Of a stretch of DNA of 64,000 nt, positions 17,081 through 26,122 are shown one piece after another (the first letter of the stretch is position 1; each line of letters begins with the position of its first letter). The notes under the pieces were generated by a model. It saw only the letters and a program-made list of their open reading frames with translations. It made no database searches and had not been told where the DNA came from. The DNA comes from Haloterrigena sp. KLK7. GTDB lineage: Archaea > Halobacteriota > Halobacteria > Halobacteriales > Natrialbaceae. The stretch is taken from contig NZ_CP149788.1 in NCBI RefSeq assembly GCF_037914945.1, positions 1-64,000 of the forward strand. The letters are read 5' to 3'. A program made the translations under genes and the position numbers.

Positions 17081-17950
17081 TCACGCCTGTTGACTCCCCA
17101 GTTGGTTTCTGGTGTTGATAACGTACTGAGAGACATCTTCATCGTCAATATGGTTCTCCACGAGATTCTCAAATTGTCGCTGTGACAGCTCTCCGAGTAC
17201 GTCTTCTGATGGACGGTGTCCTGTCAGCCACGCCGCCACCTTCGACTCAAACGTGTTCTTCTGAGCGACGCCTTTCGGAGCCAGTTCATAAACACGGTCC
17301 TCAAAATTAACGGACGGGACAGACCGTGAACTGTCGAATCGCTGGACGTTGTCTATTGGTTCAACTGCCTCCTCCTGTTCTATTCGATGGCGAAATACGT
17401 TGCAGGCGCAATCCGCCACAGTGACTTCAGGGTATGTTCTGTCGCCTTTTTCAAGTGTGGCGAAAGCGATGCTGACGTTGTTCTGGTTCTCAAAGTAGTC
17501 GTCAAGTATCTCAGATCGAGAGCGTAGGATATTCTGTTTCCCCCCGAAGTTTGAGACACGACCATCCAGTATGACGAGACAGTTAGTCATGTCGCCGTCG
17601 CGTGAGACCCCTGCTGGGACGACTTCTTTTATCGCCTCGACAGCCATGAGTGCCCGCTGGCCGCGATTAGGTGACCCCCAAGCTGCTCGCGCTCGGGTCG
17701 GTATCTCAGTTTGTCTGAAGAACCTGTAGATATCATCGGTATCCAAGTCTGTCGATTTTTGTAGCCAAGGCTCAGCACCGGCACTGAGAAGTTCCTTCAC
17801 GATATGGACTGACTGTTCCCTGTCGATGAGTGAGGCGCTTACAACAGTCGGTATCCTGTCTTCGTGTATACCGGTTTCGTCGATTGCGATCACAGACTCA
17901 AAAGCCTGTCTTGGCGCTGTCGTCCCAGATAATTTGACAGGCGCAACCAC
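17081..17950 (-). CDS. Putative RNase H-fold protein (RNase HII/DUF3800-like)
   Basis: A 289-residue protein that I cannot assign with certainty. Three acidic sites are spaced as in RNase H-like nucleases: VIAIDETGIHEDRIPTVVSA (D24, E25) at the first strand, CLVILDGRVSN (D129) on a later strand, and PEVTVADCACNVFRHRI (D180) on a late helix. The order resembles DUF3800 (DESG ... lqlAD) and RNase HII (DEAG ... D ... D). The last ~90 residues form a separate helical tail with a Thr-Gly-His-Arg-Pro turn. It uses more A/T-ending codons than most of the window and lies beside a resolvase relic, so mobile or defence origin is plausible. Function is not established. Confidence 0.75.
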   Translation of the reverse strand: MVAPVKLSGTTAPRQAFESVIAIDETGIHEDRIPTVVSASLIDREQSVHIVKELLSAGAEPWLQKSTDLDTDDIYRFFRQTEIPTRARAAWGSPNRGQRALMAVEAIKEVVPAGVSRDGDMTNCLVILDGRVSNFGGKQNILRSRSEILDDYFENQNNVSIAFATLEKGDRTYPEVTVADCACNVFRHRIEQEEAVEPIDNVQRFDSSRSVPSVNFEDRVYELAPKGVAQKNTFESKVAAWLTGHRPSEDVLGELSQRQFENLVENHIDDEDVSQYVINTRNQLGSQQA

Positions 17951-18485
17951 AATATATGCTGGTAGACCTCCAGTATAAACCTTATATTTTGAAGGTGCTG
18001 TAGTCGGTCGCTATCTGGACAGTCAGAGGGCTGCTTAGTTGTGGCTCGTGAAGTCAAGACGCCACGGCAAAGAAGCGGTGGGGTTCGGCAAGGAGAAATG
18101 AGTTGTGGGCTGCTGTTGTGATGGACTCCTTCTCTATATTTAGTAGGCGACTTTTGGAAGAGTTCGGATAGATCGATAGCTGCTTCGGTAACTACTTTCC
18201 CTGTACTGAACGGTAACTACATGTGCGGACATACCGTTGAGGCTTCTGGCAGTTTCCACTGATGTCCAGCGAGTCATGGTGAATACAGGGCGACCCGTTC
18301 ATTCCCCGCCTGCTCGATATTGAGCTCGAACAACGCCTTGATACGGCAACCAAAGTAGGCGGACGTAGTCGTAGCGGCTCTCGTCTACCCTCCTCCAACA
18401 CTTAAATGGATCTCTCTCGTAGTTCTCGTATGTCGATAGTTGGTACCGATCGATCACGCGAACTTGGTCAGAGTGAGGGGGTTCT
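17951..18485. other. Gene-free interval with copy 1 of a dispersed repeat
   Basis: About 535 nt without a credible gene. At 18250-18288 it contains a 39-nt segment (CAGTTTCC ... GTGAATACAG) that matches 34 of 39 positions at 26045-26083. The conserved part GCGAGTCATG-x-TGAATACAG looks like a mobile-element edge. Confidence 0.5.
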
Positions 18486-19217
18486 GTGAGCCTCTTCGGA
18501 CGGCTCTCGTTCGCCGTACGGTCGTGGGCGAATGCGCTGTTGAACCGGGTTTCCGATCCCTCGGCTGAACTGGACTACTCGTACGAACAGCTGCGCGACG
18601 AGTTGCAGGCGATCAACCGTGGAATCGCTGAAGTAACGACCCAGAAGAAACGCCTGGAAATGCACCGCACACGCCTCCGATCGAACGTCGAGAAACACGA
18701 CGGTCAGGTCCGTGAAGCGATCCGCCAAGAGCGAGACGATCTGGCCAGGCGTGCGCTCGAAAAGAAGCATACGACCACCGAGCAGATCGCGGATCTGGAA
18801 GAACAGATCGCGCGTCTCCAAGCGACGCAGGACCAGATGGTCGAACGACAAGTCACGCTCCGCGGGCGAATCGAGGGCTTCCGAACACAGAAGGAGGTGT
18901 TGAAGGCCCGCCACGATGCCGCCCGGGCCTCCGCCCGCGTTGCCGAGGCGTTCAGCGGCGTCGGCGGTGAGCTAGCGGACGTGAACCGCACCATCGAACG
19001 CGCGACCGAACGCACCGAACAGATGGAAGCGCGGGCGGCCGCCCTCGAGGAACTGGAGGAGACCGGCGCACTCGACGATATACTCGCCGAAGGCGACGAG
19101 ATCGATCGCGAACTGGAGCGTCTCTCGACCGATAACAGAATCGAACAGGAACTCGAGGATCTGAAAGTCCAACTGGGACGAGACGTGGAGTCCCAGACGG
19201 ATCACCTTGCTGAATAG
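18486..19217 (+). CDS. pspA: PspA/IM30 family membrane-stress protein
   Basis: A 243-residue, almost fully helical coiled-coil protein starting at GTG 18486. The N-terminal amphipathic helix (LFGRLSFAVRSWANALLNRV) is the membrane-binding helix of PspA/Vipp1. Long heptad-like helices follow, with conserved RQERDDLARRALEKK in the helical hairpin and EEQIARLQATQDQM. Length matches the family (220-260). PspA proteins are ESCRT-III-like and bind or reshape stressed membranes. No other psp gene lies nearby. Confidence 0.9.
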   Translation: MSLFGRLSFAVRSWANALLNRVSDPSAELDYSYEQLRDELQAINRGIAEVTTQKKRLEMHRTRLRSNVEKHDGQVREAIRQERDDLARRALEKKHTTTEQIADLEEQIARLQATQDQMVERQVTLRGRIEGFRTQKEVLKARHDAARASARVAEAFSGVGGELADVNRTIERATERTEQMEARAAALEELEETGALDDILAEGDEIDRELERLSTDNRIEQELEDLKVQLGRDVESQTDHLAE

Positions 19218-19767
19218 ATACTCTATATTCAGGATACTGGTCCTGGCATCTATCTGATTTGTAGATGCCCGTTCTGGTAACTTCTTCGTCTGGACTGCGC
19301 ATCGTATTCAGCCCTCAGCTACTCGTAATTTACATTCAGCATATCATTGCTGCCTAAAAGTCCGTCTGAGAAACCGCGTTTACAGACACTCTGGACATAC
19401 ACGACCGATCTCGAAATAGGCCAAACCGTAATAGTACACGGTTCTTCATAGTATCGTGCTGAGTGTCATAGTCTCATGCAAGTAGTAGAATTATTCTGTG
19501 GTACTAGGTACCAAGATATGCCGGTAAGAAATCAGCACGGCACCCACCGCACCCACCGAGGTAAGGAGTCACCACATGCTCTCTTACCGGCCACCGGGTG
19601 GAGTATTCCCTTCCGGTGTCGGTCAGGGTTGCCTAGGCGTTGACCTTGACCCGAGAGGCTGAGCAAATCGTGATTATGCTACCATCCCGGTTTCGGCTTC
19701 TTCGAGGTAGCGGTCTCGCCGATCATAGATTCCGTCGTCAATCGTTTCCGTCACATCGAGTGCCGTA
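19218..19767. other. Intergenic region with one 26-codon frame
   Basis: About 550 nt with no normal gene. The only coding-like piece is a minus-strand frame at 19674-19754 starting GTG just after the FilR1 stop, reading MTETIDDGIYDRRDRYLEEA and six more residues. Its acidic composition suggests a tiny protein or the tail of a lost gene. Confidence 0.35.
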
Positions 19768-20688
19768 TCACTGACTCAGATCTGGCTTCGCGTCGAGTGG
19801 ACTGGAATCGGCTCTCACTGACGCGTAGACGCGCTCGGCCCACTCCCATGCGATCGGTGCGTCCGTATCGACGAACACCTGCATCAGGCCCGTCTCGTCG
19901 TCGTACCCACCGATTCCAACGCGGTCGTCGAAGAGCGCGAGCCCGTACGGCAGTTCATCGCGCGTCCGGAGGGCTAGATGCCCACTATCGATCGCTTCTT
20001 GGGCACGTTCGGGGTACGTCTCGAAGAGTTTCTCGACGATATGCGGGAGGTAGATGATTTCGGTGCCGGTTTCCTCGAACACTTGCTGGTGAAACTCACC
20101 GAGGATCAGCGGAGCCATGTGCGTCGTATTGAATCCCCGGAAGGTGTCGGACTCACTGACGAGCGCGATGAACCGCTCGATGGGCTTGTAGGGATCGTCC
20201 GGTTTCGCGACAGTGATTGTCGCGTCCACGAACGGTTCGAGGACGAAGTCACGGTGATCCTCACAGACTGCATCCAGAAGCGGCGTCATCCTGTGTGCGG
20301 TCCGCACGTTCGCCTCGAACCGGAGGGCCTCCTCGGCGATGACTGTGCCGCGCCAGGTCAACTGAAATCGGCCATTTTCCTTCTCGACGAATCCCCGCTC
20401 GTCGAGCCACTGCGTGTAGCGGTGACTCGTCGCCCGCGAGACGTCGAGGCGCGCTTCGATTTCCCGGCGATCGAGCGGTTCCTCTAACAGTACTTCGAGG
20501 ATCGGACCGTGCCGGACGATGTCGCCGAGCAGATCCGTATCGACGCGATCGCCCGCGGCGTCCAGACGCTCGCCGAGATAGCGGCGGTTCCGTTCGTTTT
20601 CCAGGATCGCCTCCAGAACCGGCGATCCGGGTGGCGGACGGCCATCGTCATCTAATCGGTCGTCTTGGTCAGGAACCATGTGACTCAC
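19768..20688 (-). CDS. FilR1-type HTH transcriptional regulator, paralogue
   Basis: A 306-residue regulator with the same architecture as the protein at 14418: winged helix at about 55-125 (PLDRREIEARLDVSRATSHR) and the FilR1 domain with FRGFNTTHMAPLILGEFHQQ and VGIGGYDDETGLMQVFVDTD. Identity is high over the whole length, so a fairly recent duplication is likely. It is divergent from the FAD oxidase gene at 20829, with about 140 nt between starts holding both promoters. The pairing of each FilR1 copy with a divergent enzyme gene suggests local control. Confidence 0.88.
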   Translation of the reverse strand: MSHMVPDQDDRLDDDGRPPPGSPVLEAILENERNRRYLGERLDAAGDRVDTDLLGDIVRHGPILEVLLEEPLDRREIEARLDVSRATSHRYTQWLDERGFVEKENGRFQLTWRGTVIAEEALRFEANVRTAHRMTPLLDAVCEDHRDFVLEPFVDATITVAKPDDPYKPIERFIALVSESDTFRGFNTTHMAPLILGEFHQQVFEETGTEIIYLPHIVEKLFETYPERAQEAIDSGHLALRTRDELPYGLALFDDRVGIGGYDDETGLMQVFVDTDAPIAWEWAERVYASVRADSSPLDAKPDLSQ

Positions 20689-20828
20689 TTGCTAGACAAT
20701 AGTTGTCACTGGTAGTAACTCTAGCCCGTACGCGCTCCGGAATTCGTCTCACTGCCTGAAACGGTGCTCTCGACGCCGAATCCTACTCGATGGGTGAGGC
20801 CAACACCCGTGCTGGCGTCCACTTCTAT

Positions 20829-22316
20829 ATGGTACAACAAGCTATCCCAATCGAACGGATCGAACGGTTCGAAGCAGAATTCCACGGCGATCTGATCCGT
20901 GCCGGTGACGTTCGAAAGAGCGGCGCTCCCTCGAGCCCATCAGAACGGCATAGCCGTTCTGCGGACGCTGACTACGACGACGCGCGCTCGGTGTGGAACG
21001 GGATGATCGACAGGCATCCGGCCCTGATTGCCCGATGTCGAGGCGTCGGAGACGTCATCAGCGCGGTGGACTTCGCGCGCGAATACGATCTCTTGGTCGC
21101 GGTACGTGGTGGTGGCCATAACGTCGCCGGAACCGCCGTCTGCGACGACGGGCTCGTGATCGATCTCTCCGAGATGAGGGGCGTGTGGGTAGACCCTGAC
21201 GCACGGACGGCGCGGGTTCAGTCTGGTGCTACATGGGCGGACGTGGACCACGAAACCCAAGCCTTCGGGCTGGCAACGCCTGGTGGGGCCGTCTCGGAGA
21301 CAGGGGTCGCGGGATTGACGCTCGGTGGCGGCATCGGTCATCTCCGCTGCAAGTACGGCTTGACCTGTGACAACCTCGTATCCGTAACTCTGGTCACGGC
21401 GGACGGTGATTACCTGACCGCCAGCGAGGACAAGAACCCGGACCTCCTCTGGGGACTCCGCGGCGGCGGCAACTTCGGAGTGGTCACCGACTTCGAGTTC
21501 GACCTCCACCCGGTCGGCCCGGACGTGGCGATTTGCCTCGTGTTCTATTCGGGTGACCGAACGGTCGAGGTATTGGAAGCCTACCGCGACTACGTCGCGG
21601 ATGCGCCCCCGGAAGTCAGCTTGCTCACTCTGTCCGGTGTGATGCCCGACGAGGACCTCTTCCCGACGGACACGGTGGACGAACTCAAGATCGCAATCGC
21701 GGGCTGTTACGCGGGCTCGGTCGCGGACGGCGAGCGCGCACTGGCGCCCTTGCGAGAGATCGCCGAGCCGATCGCCGACTTCAGCGGACCGATGCCGTAC
21801 GTCGAGCTCCAGCGACTCTTCGACGAGGACTACCCCGACGGGATGCGCTACTACTGGAAGTCGCTGTACCTCGAGGGCCTCTCGGCGTCCGCCATCGATC
21901 GAATCGTCTACTGGTCCGATGTGGCGCCGTCACCGCTCTCGACGGTGGACGTCTGGCAGTTAGGTGGCGCAATCGCTCGGGTCGGCGTCGAGGACAGCGC
22001 GTTCGCGGGGCGACACGCGCCCTTCCTGCTGGGCGTCGAAGCGAACTGGGTACGCCCGGAGGACGACGACGTCAACGTCGAGTGGGTGCGCGACTGTCTC
22101 GAGGACATGCGCCAGTTCTCGGACGGCTCGGTGTACCTGAACTTCCCGGGCTTCCTCGAGGAGGGCGACGACATGATGCGGTCCACGTTCGGACCGGCGT
22201 ACGAGCGGTTGGTCGCGCTCAAGGACGAGTACGACCCGACGAACCTGTTCCGCCTCAATCAGAACATCGCGCCGTCCGAAAACGCTCGAGTCGACAGCGG
22301 GGAATGCCATGAGTAA
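20829..22316 (+). CDS. FAD-linked oxidoreductase (berberine bridge enzyme-like)
   Basis: A 495-residue flavoenzyme from the ATG at 20829; a 13-residue extension to 20790 is less likely. The PCMH FAD-binding domain has LLVAVRGGGHNVAGTAVCDD, where His is the usual covalent FAD site, and GVAGLTLGGGIGHLRCKYGL followed by TCDN, where a Cys could provide a second covalent bond. The central substrate domain contains LLWGLRGGGNFGVVTDFEF, and the C-terminal BBE segment ends YDPTNLFRLNQNI. Family members oxidise sugars or alkaloid-like secondary products with O2. It overlaps the following small membrane-protein gene by 8 nt. Confidence 0.9.
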   Translation: MVQQAIPIERIERFEAEFHGDLIRAGDVRKSGAPSSPSERHSRSADADYDDARSVWNGMIDRHPALIARCRGVGDVISAVDFAREYDLLVAVRGGGHNVAGTAVCDDGLVIDLSEMRGVWVDPDARTARVQSGATWADVDHETQAFGLATPGGAVSETGVAGLTLGGGIGHLRCKYGLTCDNLVSVTLVTADGDYLTASEDKNPDLLWGLRGGGNFGVVTDFEFDLHPVGPDVAICLVFYSGDRTVEVLEAYRDYVADAPPEVSLLTLSGVMPDEDLFPTDTVDELKIAIAGCYAGSVADGERALAPLREIAEPIADFSGPMPYVELQRLFDEDYPDGMRYYWKSLYLEGLSASAIDRIVYWSDVAPSPLSTVDVWQLGGAIARVGVEDSAFAGRHAPFLLGVEANWVRPEDDDVNVEWVRDCLEDMRQFSDGSVYLNFPGFLEEGDDMMRSTFGPAYERLVALKDEYDPTNLFRLNQNIAPSENARVDSGECHE

Positions 22317-22551
22317 TCTAGACACCGAATGTACGACAGTCTGGCAGGTACCGACAGGCTGGATCGTGCTGATGAGTCTACTAGCGGTGTCGCTGAGCAT
22401 CCTGCTAGTCGCTCCCGTGTTCGGTGAGTCCGAGCAGGCTGCTGCCACAGTTGGTTTCGTTCTGGCGGAGGCACTCGTGCTGTACGTCGGATACGGGGCG
22501 TTGGCGCGGGTGGCTAGCCCGGCCGCCCGTAAAATCCTCGTGAGCACCTGA
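22309..22551 (+). CDS. Small membrane protein (DUF7512-like)
   Basis: An 80-residue protein with two hydrophobic helices, about 17-37 (TGWIVLMSLLAVSLSILLVA) and 46-66 (TVGFVLAEALVLYVGYGALA). The second helix with VLYVGYG is typical of a small haloarchaeal family found next to TauE/SafE exporters. It overlaps the FAD oxidase stop and ends 2 nt before the exporter start, so it sits in one transcription unit with both. I infer an accessory subunit of the exporter. Confidence 0.8.
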   Translation: MSNLDTECTTVWQVPTGWIVLMSLLAVSLSILLVAPVFGESEQAAATVGFVLAEALVLYVGYGALARVASPAARKILVST

Positions 22552-22553
22552 TC

Positions 22554-23534
22554 ATGGAACTTCTCGGCCTCGGTATCTCGATGATCGGTCTCTTCGTCGG
22601 ATTCGGCCTGCTCATCGGCATTCTCTTCGGCTTCTTCGGGATGGGCGGGTCGTTCCTCGTGACGCCAGCGCTGTTGGTGGTCGGATATCCGGCACCGGTG
22701 GCCGTCGGGAGCGGACTCGCGTTCGTCTTCGGCACCGGTGTCATCGGTGCGCTCAGACACCGCGATCACGGCCAGGTCAGCTACACACTGGCGGCGGTGA
22801 TGATTCTCGGAATGACGTTCGGTATCGAGATCGGCACTCGGATCGTGTTCTTGCTTGCTGATCTCGGCAGCGCTGACGTCGTCATCAGCGTGGTGTACGT
22901 CGGACTTCTCGGTGCCGTCGGCCTCTCTGTCCTCCGAGATGCCCGTACTGACGGGACAGATGTGGGAACGGGCCGAGTCGCTACCACGGTTCAGGCCATC
23001 GAACTCCCACCGATGGTGTCGCTCCCTGGCGGTGTAACCGTCTCGGTGTGGGTTATCCTCGTTGTTGGGTTAGTCATCGGCATTCTTTCCGGATGTCTCG
23101 GCGTCGGTGGGGGATTCCTTCTGCTCCCCGTCATGGTCACCGGGTTCGGCATTCCCACTGCAATCGCTGCTGGGACTAGCCTCCTCCAGATCTCGGTTTC
23201 GGGTGCGTTCGGGACGTTCGTCTACGCCCAGTCGAACGCCGTCAATATTCCCGTTGTCGCCGCGTTACTCGGCGGGAGCGCGCTCGGTGCTCGCATCGGT
23301 GCGAGTGCGACGCGGCTGGTCAACGAGGCTGACAGCAAGGGATACTTCGCAGTGATGCTGCTCTCAGGGAGTGTCGCTACCGGAAGTAAGCAGGTGAGTG
23401 CTGTGTATGGCGTTGAGATGTTTGAAACCGTGAGTCTAGTCCTCATCTTTGGAACCGCGGTCTTGGTCAGTGGTGCGATCGTCTGCACGTCGATCGCTGC
23501 GCTCAGGGAGCTCGAGAGCGTGGGTCACCCCTGA
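22554..23534 (+). CDS. TauE/SafE family anion exporter
   Basis: A 326-residue membrane protein with about nine hydrophobic segments and the two internal repeats of the family: GFFGMGGSFLVTPALLVVGY (first half) and GCLGVGGGFLLLPVMVTGFG (second half), each followed by an A-x-G-S/T-S/G-L segment. TauE/SafE proteins export sulfite, sulfoacetate or related organic anions. It follows the small membrane protein by 2 nt and the FAD oxidase upstream, so it could export an oxidation product; that link is only contextual. Confidence 0.9.
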   Translation: MELLGLGISMIGLFVGFGLLIGILFGFFGMGGSFLVTPALLVVGYPAPVAVGSGLAFVFGTGVIGALRHRDHGQVSYTLAAVMILGMTFGIEIGTRIVFLLADLGSADVVISVVYVGLLGAVGLSVLRDARTDGTDVGTGRVATTVQAIELPPMVSLPGGVTVSVWVILVVGLVIGILSGCLGVGGGFLLLPVMVTGFGIPTAIAAGTSLLQISVSGAFGTFVYAQSNAVNIPVVAALLGGSALGARIGASATRLVNEADSKGYFAVMLLSGSVATGSKQVSAVYGVEMFETVSLVLIFGTAVLVSGAIVCTSIAALRELESVGHP

Positions 23535-23798
23535 CCCACTAACCATCGGTATAGCCAATTCCAAACTAGCCCATTTCGAAATAGGCCATTCGCAGTATTA
23601 TTCTTCACTGGGATGGAGTGGGCCTCGGACCACTTCGTGAACCGGGAAGGTGATCCCCGCGGCTACGTAGGTGTTATCAGCTGGTAGTACGGTTTCTTTA
23701 TTCAGTGTTAGTCGTGAAACTCGCAGTAAGTACAGGCGGAGCAGTGTTCACTCACCGCGCGCGAACGGATGCGCGGCGCTTCGCGCCGCGGAAAGACG

Positions 23799-23926
23799 AG
23801 CGGCGCAAGCCGCGAGTCAGTGAGCGGGCGGGCCAACGACCGACATGTCGGGGAGGGAGGAGTGCTTTTAATCAACATTTTGCCGAGCGACCGAGCGCTA
23901 GCGAGGGAGCGCAGAGCAAAATGTTG
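23799..23926. repeat. Dispersed two-module hairpin repeat, copy 1
   Basis: Module A (23799-23844, starting AGCGGCGCAAGCCGCGAGTC) and module B (23851-23889, a purine run GGGAGGGAGG, then TGCTTTTAATC) recur at 51551-51596 and 51814-51852 with only a few changes. Module B starts a hairpin: CAACATTTTGC (873-883 of 23 kb) pairs over 11 bp with GCAAAATGTTG at 23916-23926. A GC-rich inverted repeat GGCGCTTCGCGCC precedes it at about 23775-23787. No protein is encoded. It looks like a mobile non-coding element or RNA-forming repeat. Confidence 0.7.
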
Positions 23927-24280
23927 GCATCTATAGTTATTGGATGAGTCGATTCAGCGTCAGTGGAAGTTCTAAATAACGAAATTGTCTACTATCTACT
24001 GTTACGAATACGACGACGTCGAGATGATCGTCATCTTCGGTCGGCGACGCCTCGAGAAGATACAGCTCGTCCAGCACTCGCTCTCGGATCGCGACGACGC
24101 TGTCGTATGGTGTCCTCGGAGACCGCTCTGGAACCTGTCTCGAGCAGGGACCTACGCCGACCTAGCGAACGAGAGACCAGCCAGTAACGAGACCACGCTT
24201 ACAGCCGCCCGTGCAAGAGAGCACCCTCTCGTAGACCGCTGACCTCCCGGTTGGGCAGTGATCAGGTCCTATAGTCAGCC
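23927..24280. other. Intergenic region
   Basis: About 350 nt. A plus-strand frame from about 24000 reads YEYDDVEMIVIFGRRRLEKI and continues to 24242, but has no good start codon and turns Arg/Ala-rich. It could be the relic of a gene; I cannot support it as functional. Confidence 0.3.
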
Positions 24281-24400
24281 CTAGCCGTGGACACCAGTCT
24301 TGATGCGGCTATTTCCGCCACTTACCCTGCCGTGGAACGGCAACAGTACGCGGACGAAGCGACCGCGTTGGCTGTGCCGGCTGGATCACCGCCGGGCTGA
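24281..24400 (+). pseudogene. Fragment of an acidic protein
   Basis: A 39-codon frame ending in TGA reads LAVDTSLDAAISATYPAVER and then QQYADEATALAVPAGSPPG. Composition and GC-rich third positions are those of a haloarchaeal coding sequence, yet nothing precedes it. Probably the C-terminal remnant of a lost gene; family not recognised. Confidence 0.35.
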
Positions 24401-24414
24401 CTCGCGTGGCGCCT

Positions 24415-25764
24415 TCAGTCCGCGTTGCCAAGATTCCGTCCGCGGCCCTCGTTCTTGCCGCGCCTCTCTCCACCGTTTCGGCCGCGACCGCGGCCCTGGA
24501 ACAGCGAGAGGTCGACCGCCTCTGCCATCGCCTCGTACCCCGCGTCCCCCGGATGGATGTTATCACCGCTATTGTACTCCGGAAGTATCCGCTCGGGATT
24601 ATCGGGGTCCCGGATGGCCTTGTCGAAGTCGACGACGCCATCGAAGGCGCCGCTCGTCCGTATGAACTCGTTGACCGTCTGTCGAATCTCCTCGCTCTCA
24701 GGCGTGTAGTACGGGTTATCTTTCATCGGCGTCAGGGTTCCGCCAACGATGCGCAGGCCCTTCGCGTGGGCCCGGCGGATGAGCTGCTGATAGCCGTCGA
24801 TTAGTTCCTCGGCCGTCACCATTTCGACTTCGGGACTCGCCCCAGCTCCGATATCGTTGATTCCCTCCAATAGGAGCACGTCGGTCACGCCCGTCTGGGC
24901 GATAACGTCTCGGTCGAACCGGGCGAGAGCGTTTTCACCGACGCCCCTACTGAGCACGCGGTTAGCGGAAATACCGGCGTTCAACACCGATTTCTGTAGG
25001 CTCTCGCTCTCGTTGATTCGCTCGGCGAGGAAGTCGGGATAGGTCGCGTTGGCGTCGCGGGTCGATTCGAAGCCGTCGGTGATCGAGTTGCCTAGGCAGA
25101 CGATCGCGCCGTTCGTCTCCGGTGCGATCACCTCGACTCCGTCGAGATAGAACCACTGGGAGATCTCCGTCGCGAACGCGTCGGCACCGGTCTCATCCGT
25201 GTGGTCGCCGCTCTCCGAGACGAAGGACGTCTTGGTCCCGAGGTGGTGCAGGGTTGCGGGACCTGTCGGTTCCGCCGCGTAGAGGGTGACCGCCAGGTCC
25301 TGCTCCGGTTCGACGTGCAGGTCCACTGGATCACTCAAGACGCGACCCCCGGCCGTGATCGTCACGTCGGCATCACCGCCGAATGTCAGTTGTCGGAGCG
25401 TCCCCGATTCGATCGCAGCACTACCGGACTCGGCTCGTATCCCCACAGACGCTCGGTCGAACGTGACCGGTTCGTCACCGAACGTATTGGACAGGCGGAT
25501 ACGGACGCCGTTCCCTCCGACACTCGTCCGGACCATCAGCCGAAGCGTCTCGTCCTCGAATCCCTCCTGGGAGAGTCCCTCGTCGGTCGGTGCCATCGGG
25601 CTCGCCGTCCACGTTCCCACGAACTCAGTGCCGGAACGTCCCGGTGGCGTCCCGTTCTCCGTCGGCGAATCGCCGGTCAGCACATTGGCGCCGGTGCCGC
25701 CGAGTACCAGCCCCGAGACCGCACCGAGCGACTTCAACGTCTCGCGTCGGGTCGACCCAGTCAT
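24415..25764 (-). CDS. Tat-exported SGNH/GDSL hydrolase
   Basis: A 449-residue secreted hydrolase from the ATG at 25764, which yields a Tat signal (STRRETLKSLGAVSGLVLGG). An N-terminal beta-rich domain (residues ~45-205) precedes the SGNH fold: block I CLGNSITDGF with Ser near residue 227, block II LNAGISANRVL, block III LEGINDIGAG (Asn), block V SGDNIHPGDAGY (Asp and His). The C-terminus is an Arg/Gly-rich tail. The two-domain design is that of secreted carbohydrate esterases/lipases of the SGNH superfamily, acting outside the cell on acylated polymers. Exact substrate unknown. Confidence 0.9.
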   Translation of the reverse strand: MTGSTRRETLKSLGAVSGLVLGGTGANVLTGDSPTENGTPPGRSGTEFVGTWTASPMAPTDEGLSQEGFEDETLRLMVRTSVGGNGVRIRLSNTFGDEPVTFDRASVGIRAESGSAAIESGTLRQLTFGGDADVTITAGGRVLSDPVDLHVEPEQDLAVTLYAAEPTGPATLHHLGTKTSFVSESGDHTDETGADAFATEISQWFYLDGVEVIAPETNGAIVCLGNSITDGFESTRDANATYPDFLAERINESESLQKSVLNAGISANRVLSRGVGENALARFDRDVIAQTGVTDVLLLEGINDIGAGASPEVEMVTAEELIDGYQQLIRRAHAKGLRIVGGTLTPMKDNPYYTPESEEIRQTVNEFIRTSGAFDGVVDFDKAIRDPDNPERILPEYNSGDNIHPGDAGYEAMAEAVDLSLFQGRGRGRNGGERRGKNEGRGRNLGNAD

Positions 25765-26044
25765 TGTCCGTACCCACCCTGCTGGACATTGTTTCGTACT
25801 ACCATTCCACGCCAAATCACCGGTGGGTGATATTTAGTAATAGTATACCTACCTGTTCTGGGTACAATCAGAGAAACACTCGAAGAACTTCGCTCAGTTT
25901 CTACCCTAATCTATCAGATGAACTACCCCACCCTACTCGCTCACCGCTGTCGCGACTTTTTGACTCTGCAAGCGTCTCGAATTCTCCCCTGCTCAGGATC
26001 TTCACGGAGGTTTTCAGATTCGACGTCACTGCTGAGATTCCTAC

Positions 26045-26083
26045 CAGTTTCAAATGATGTTCCGCGAGTCATGCTGAATACAG
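26045..26083. repeat. Dispersed 39-nt repeat, copy 2
   Basis: CAGTTTCAAATGATG ... GTCATGCTGAATACAG matches 18250-18288 at 34 of 39 positions. A shorter echo, CATGCTGAATAC, occurs near 63759. It lies in a 358-nt gene-free stretch (25765-26122) with no other recognised feature, and is probably the edge of a decayed insertion element. Confidence 0.5.
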
Positions 26084-26122
26084 AGGATGAGTTCAGCACG
26101 ACGACTCCAATGAACCAGCCGT

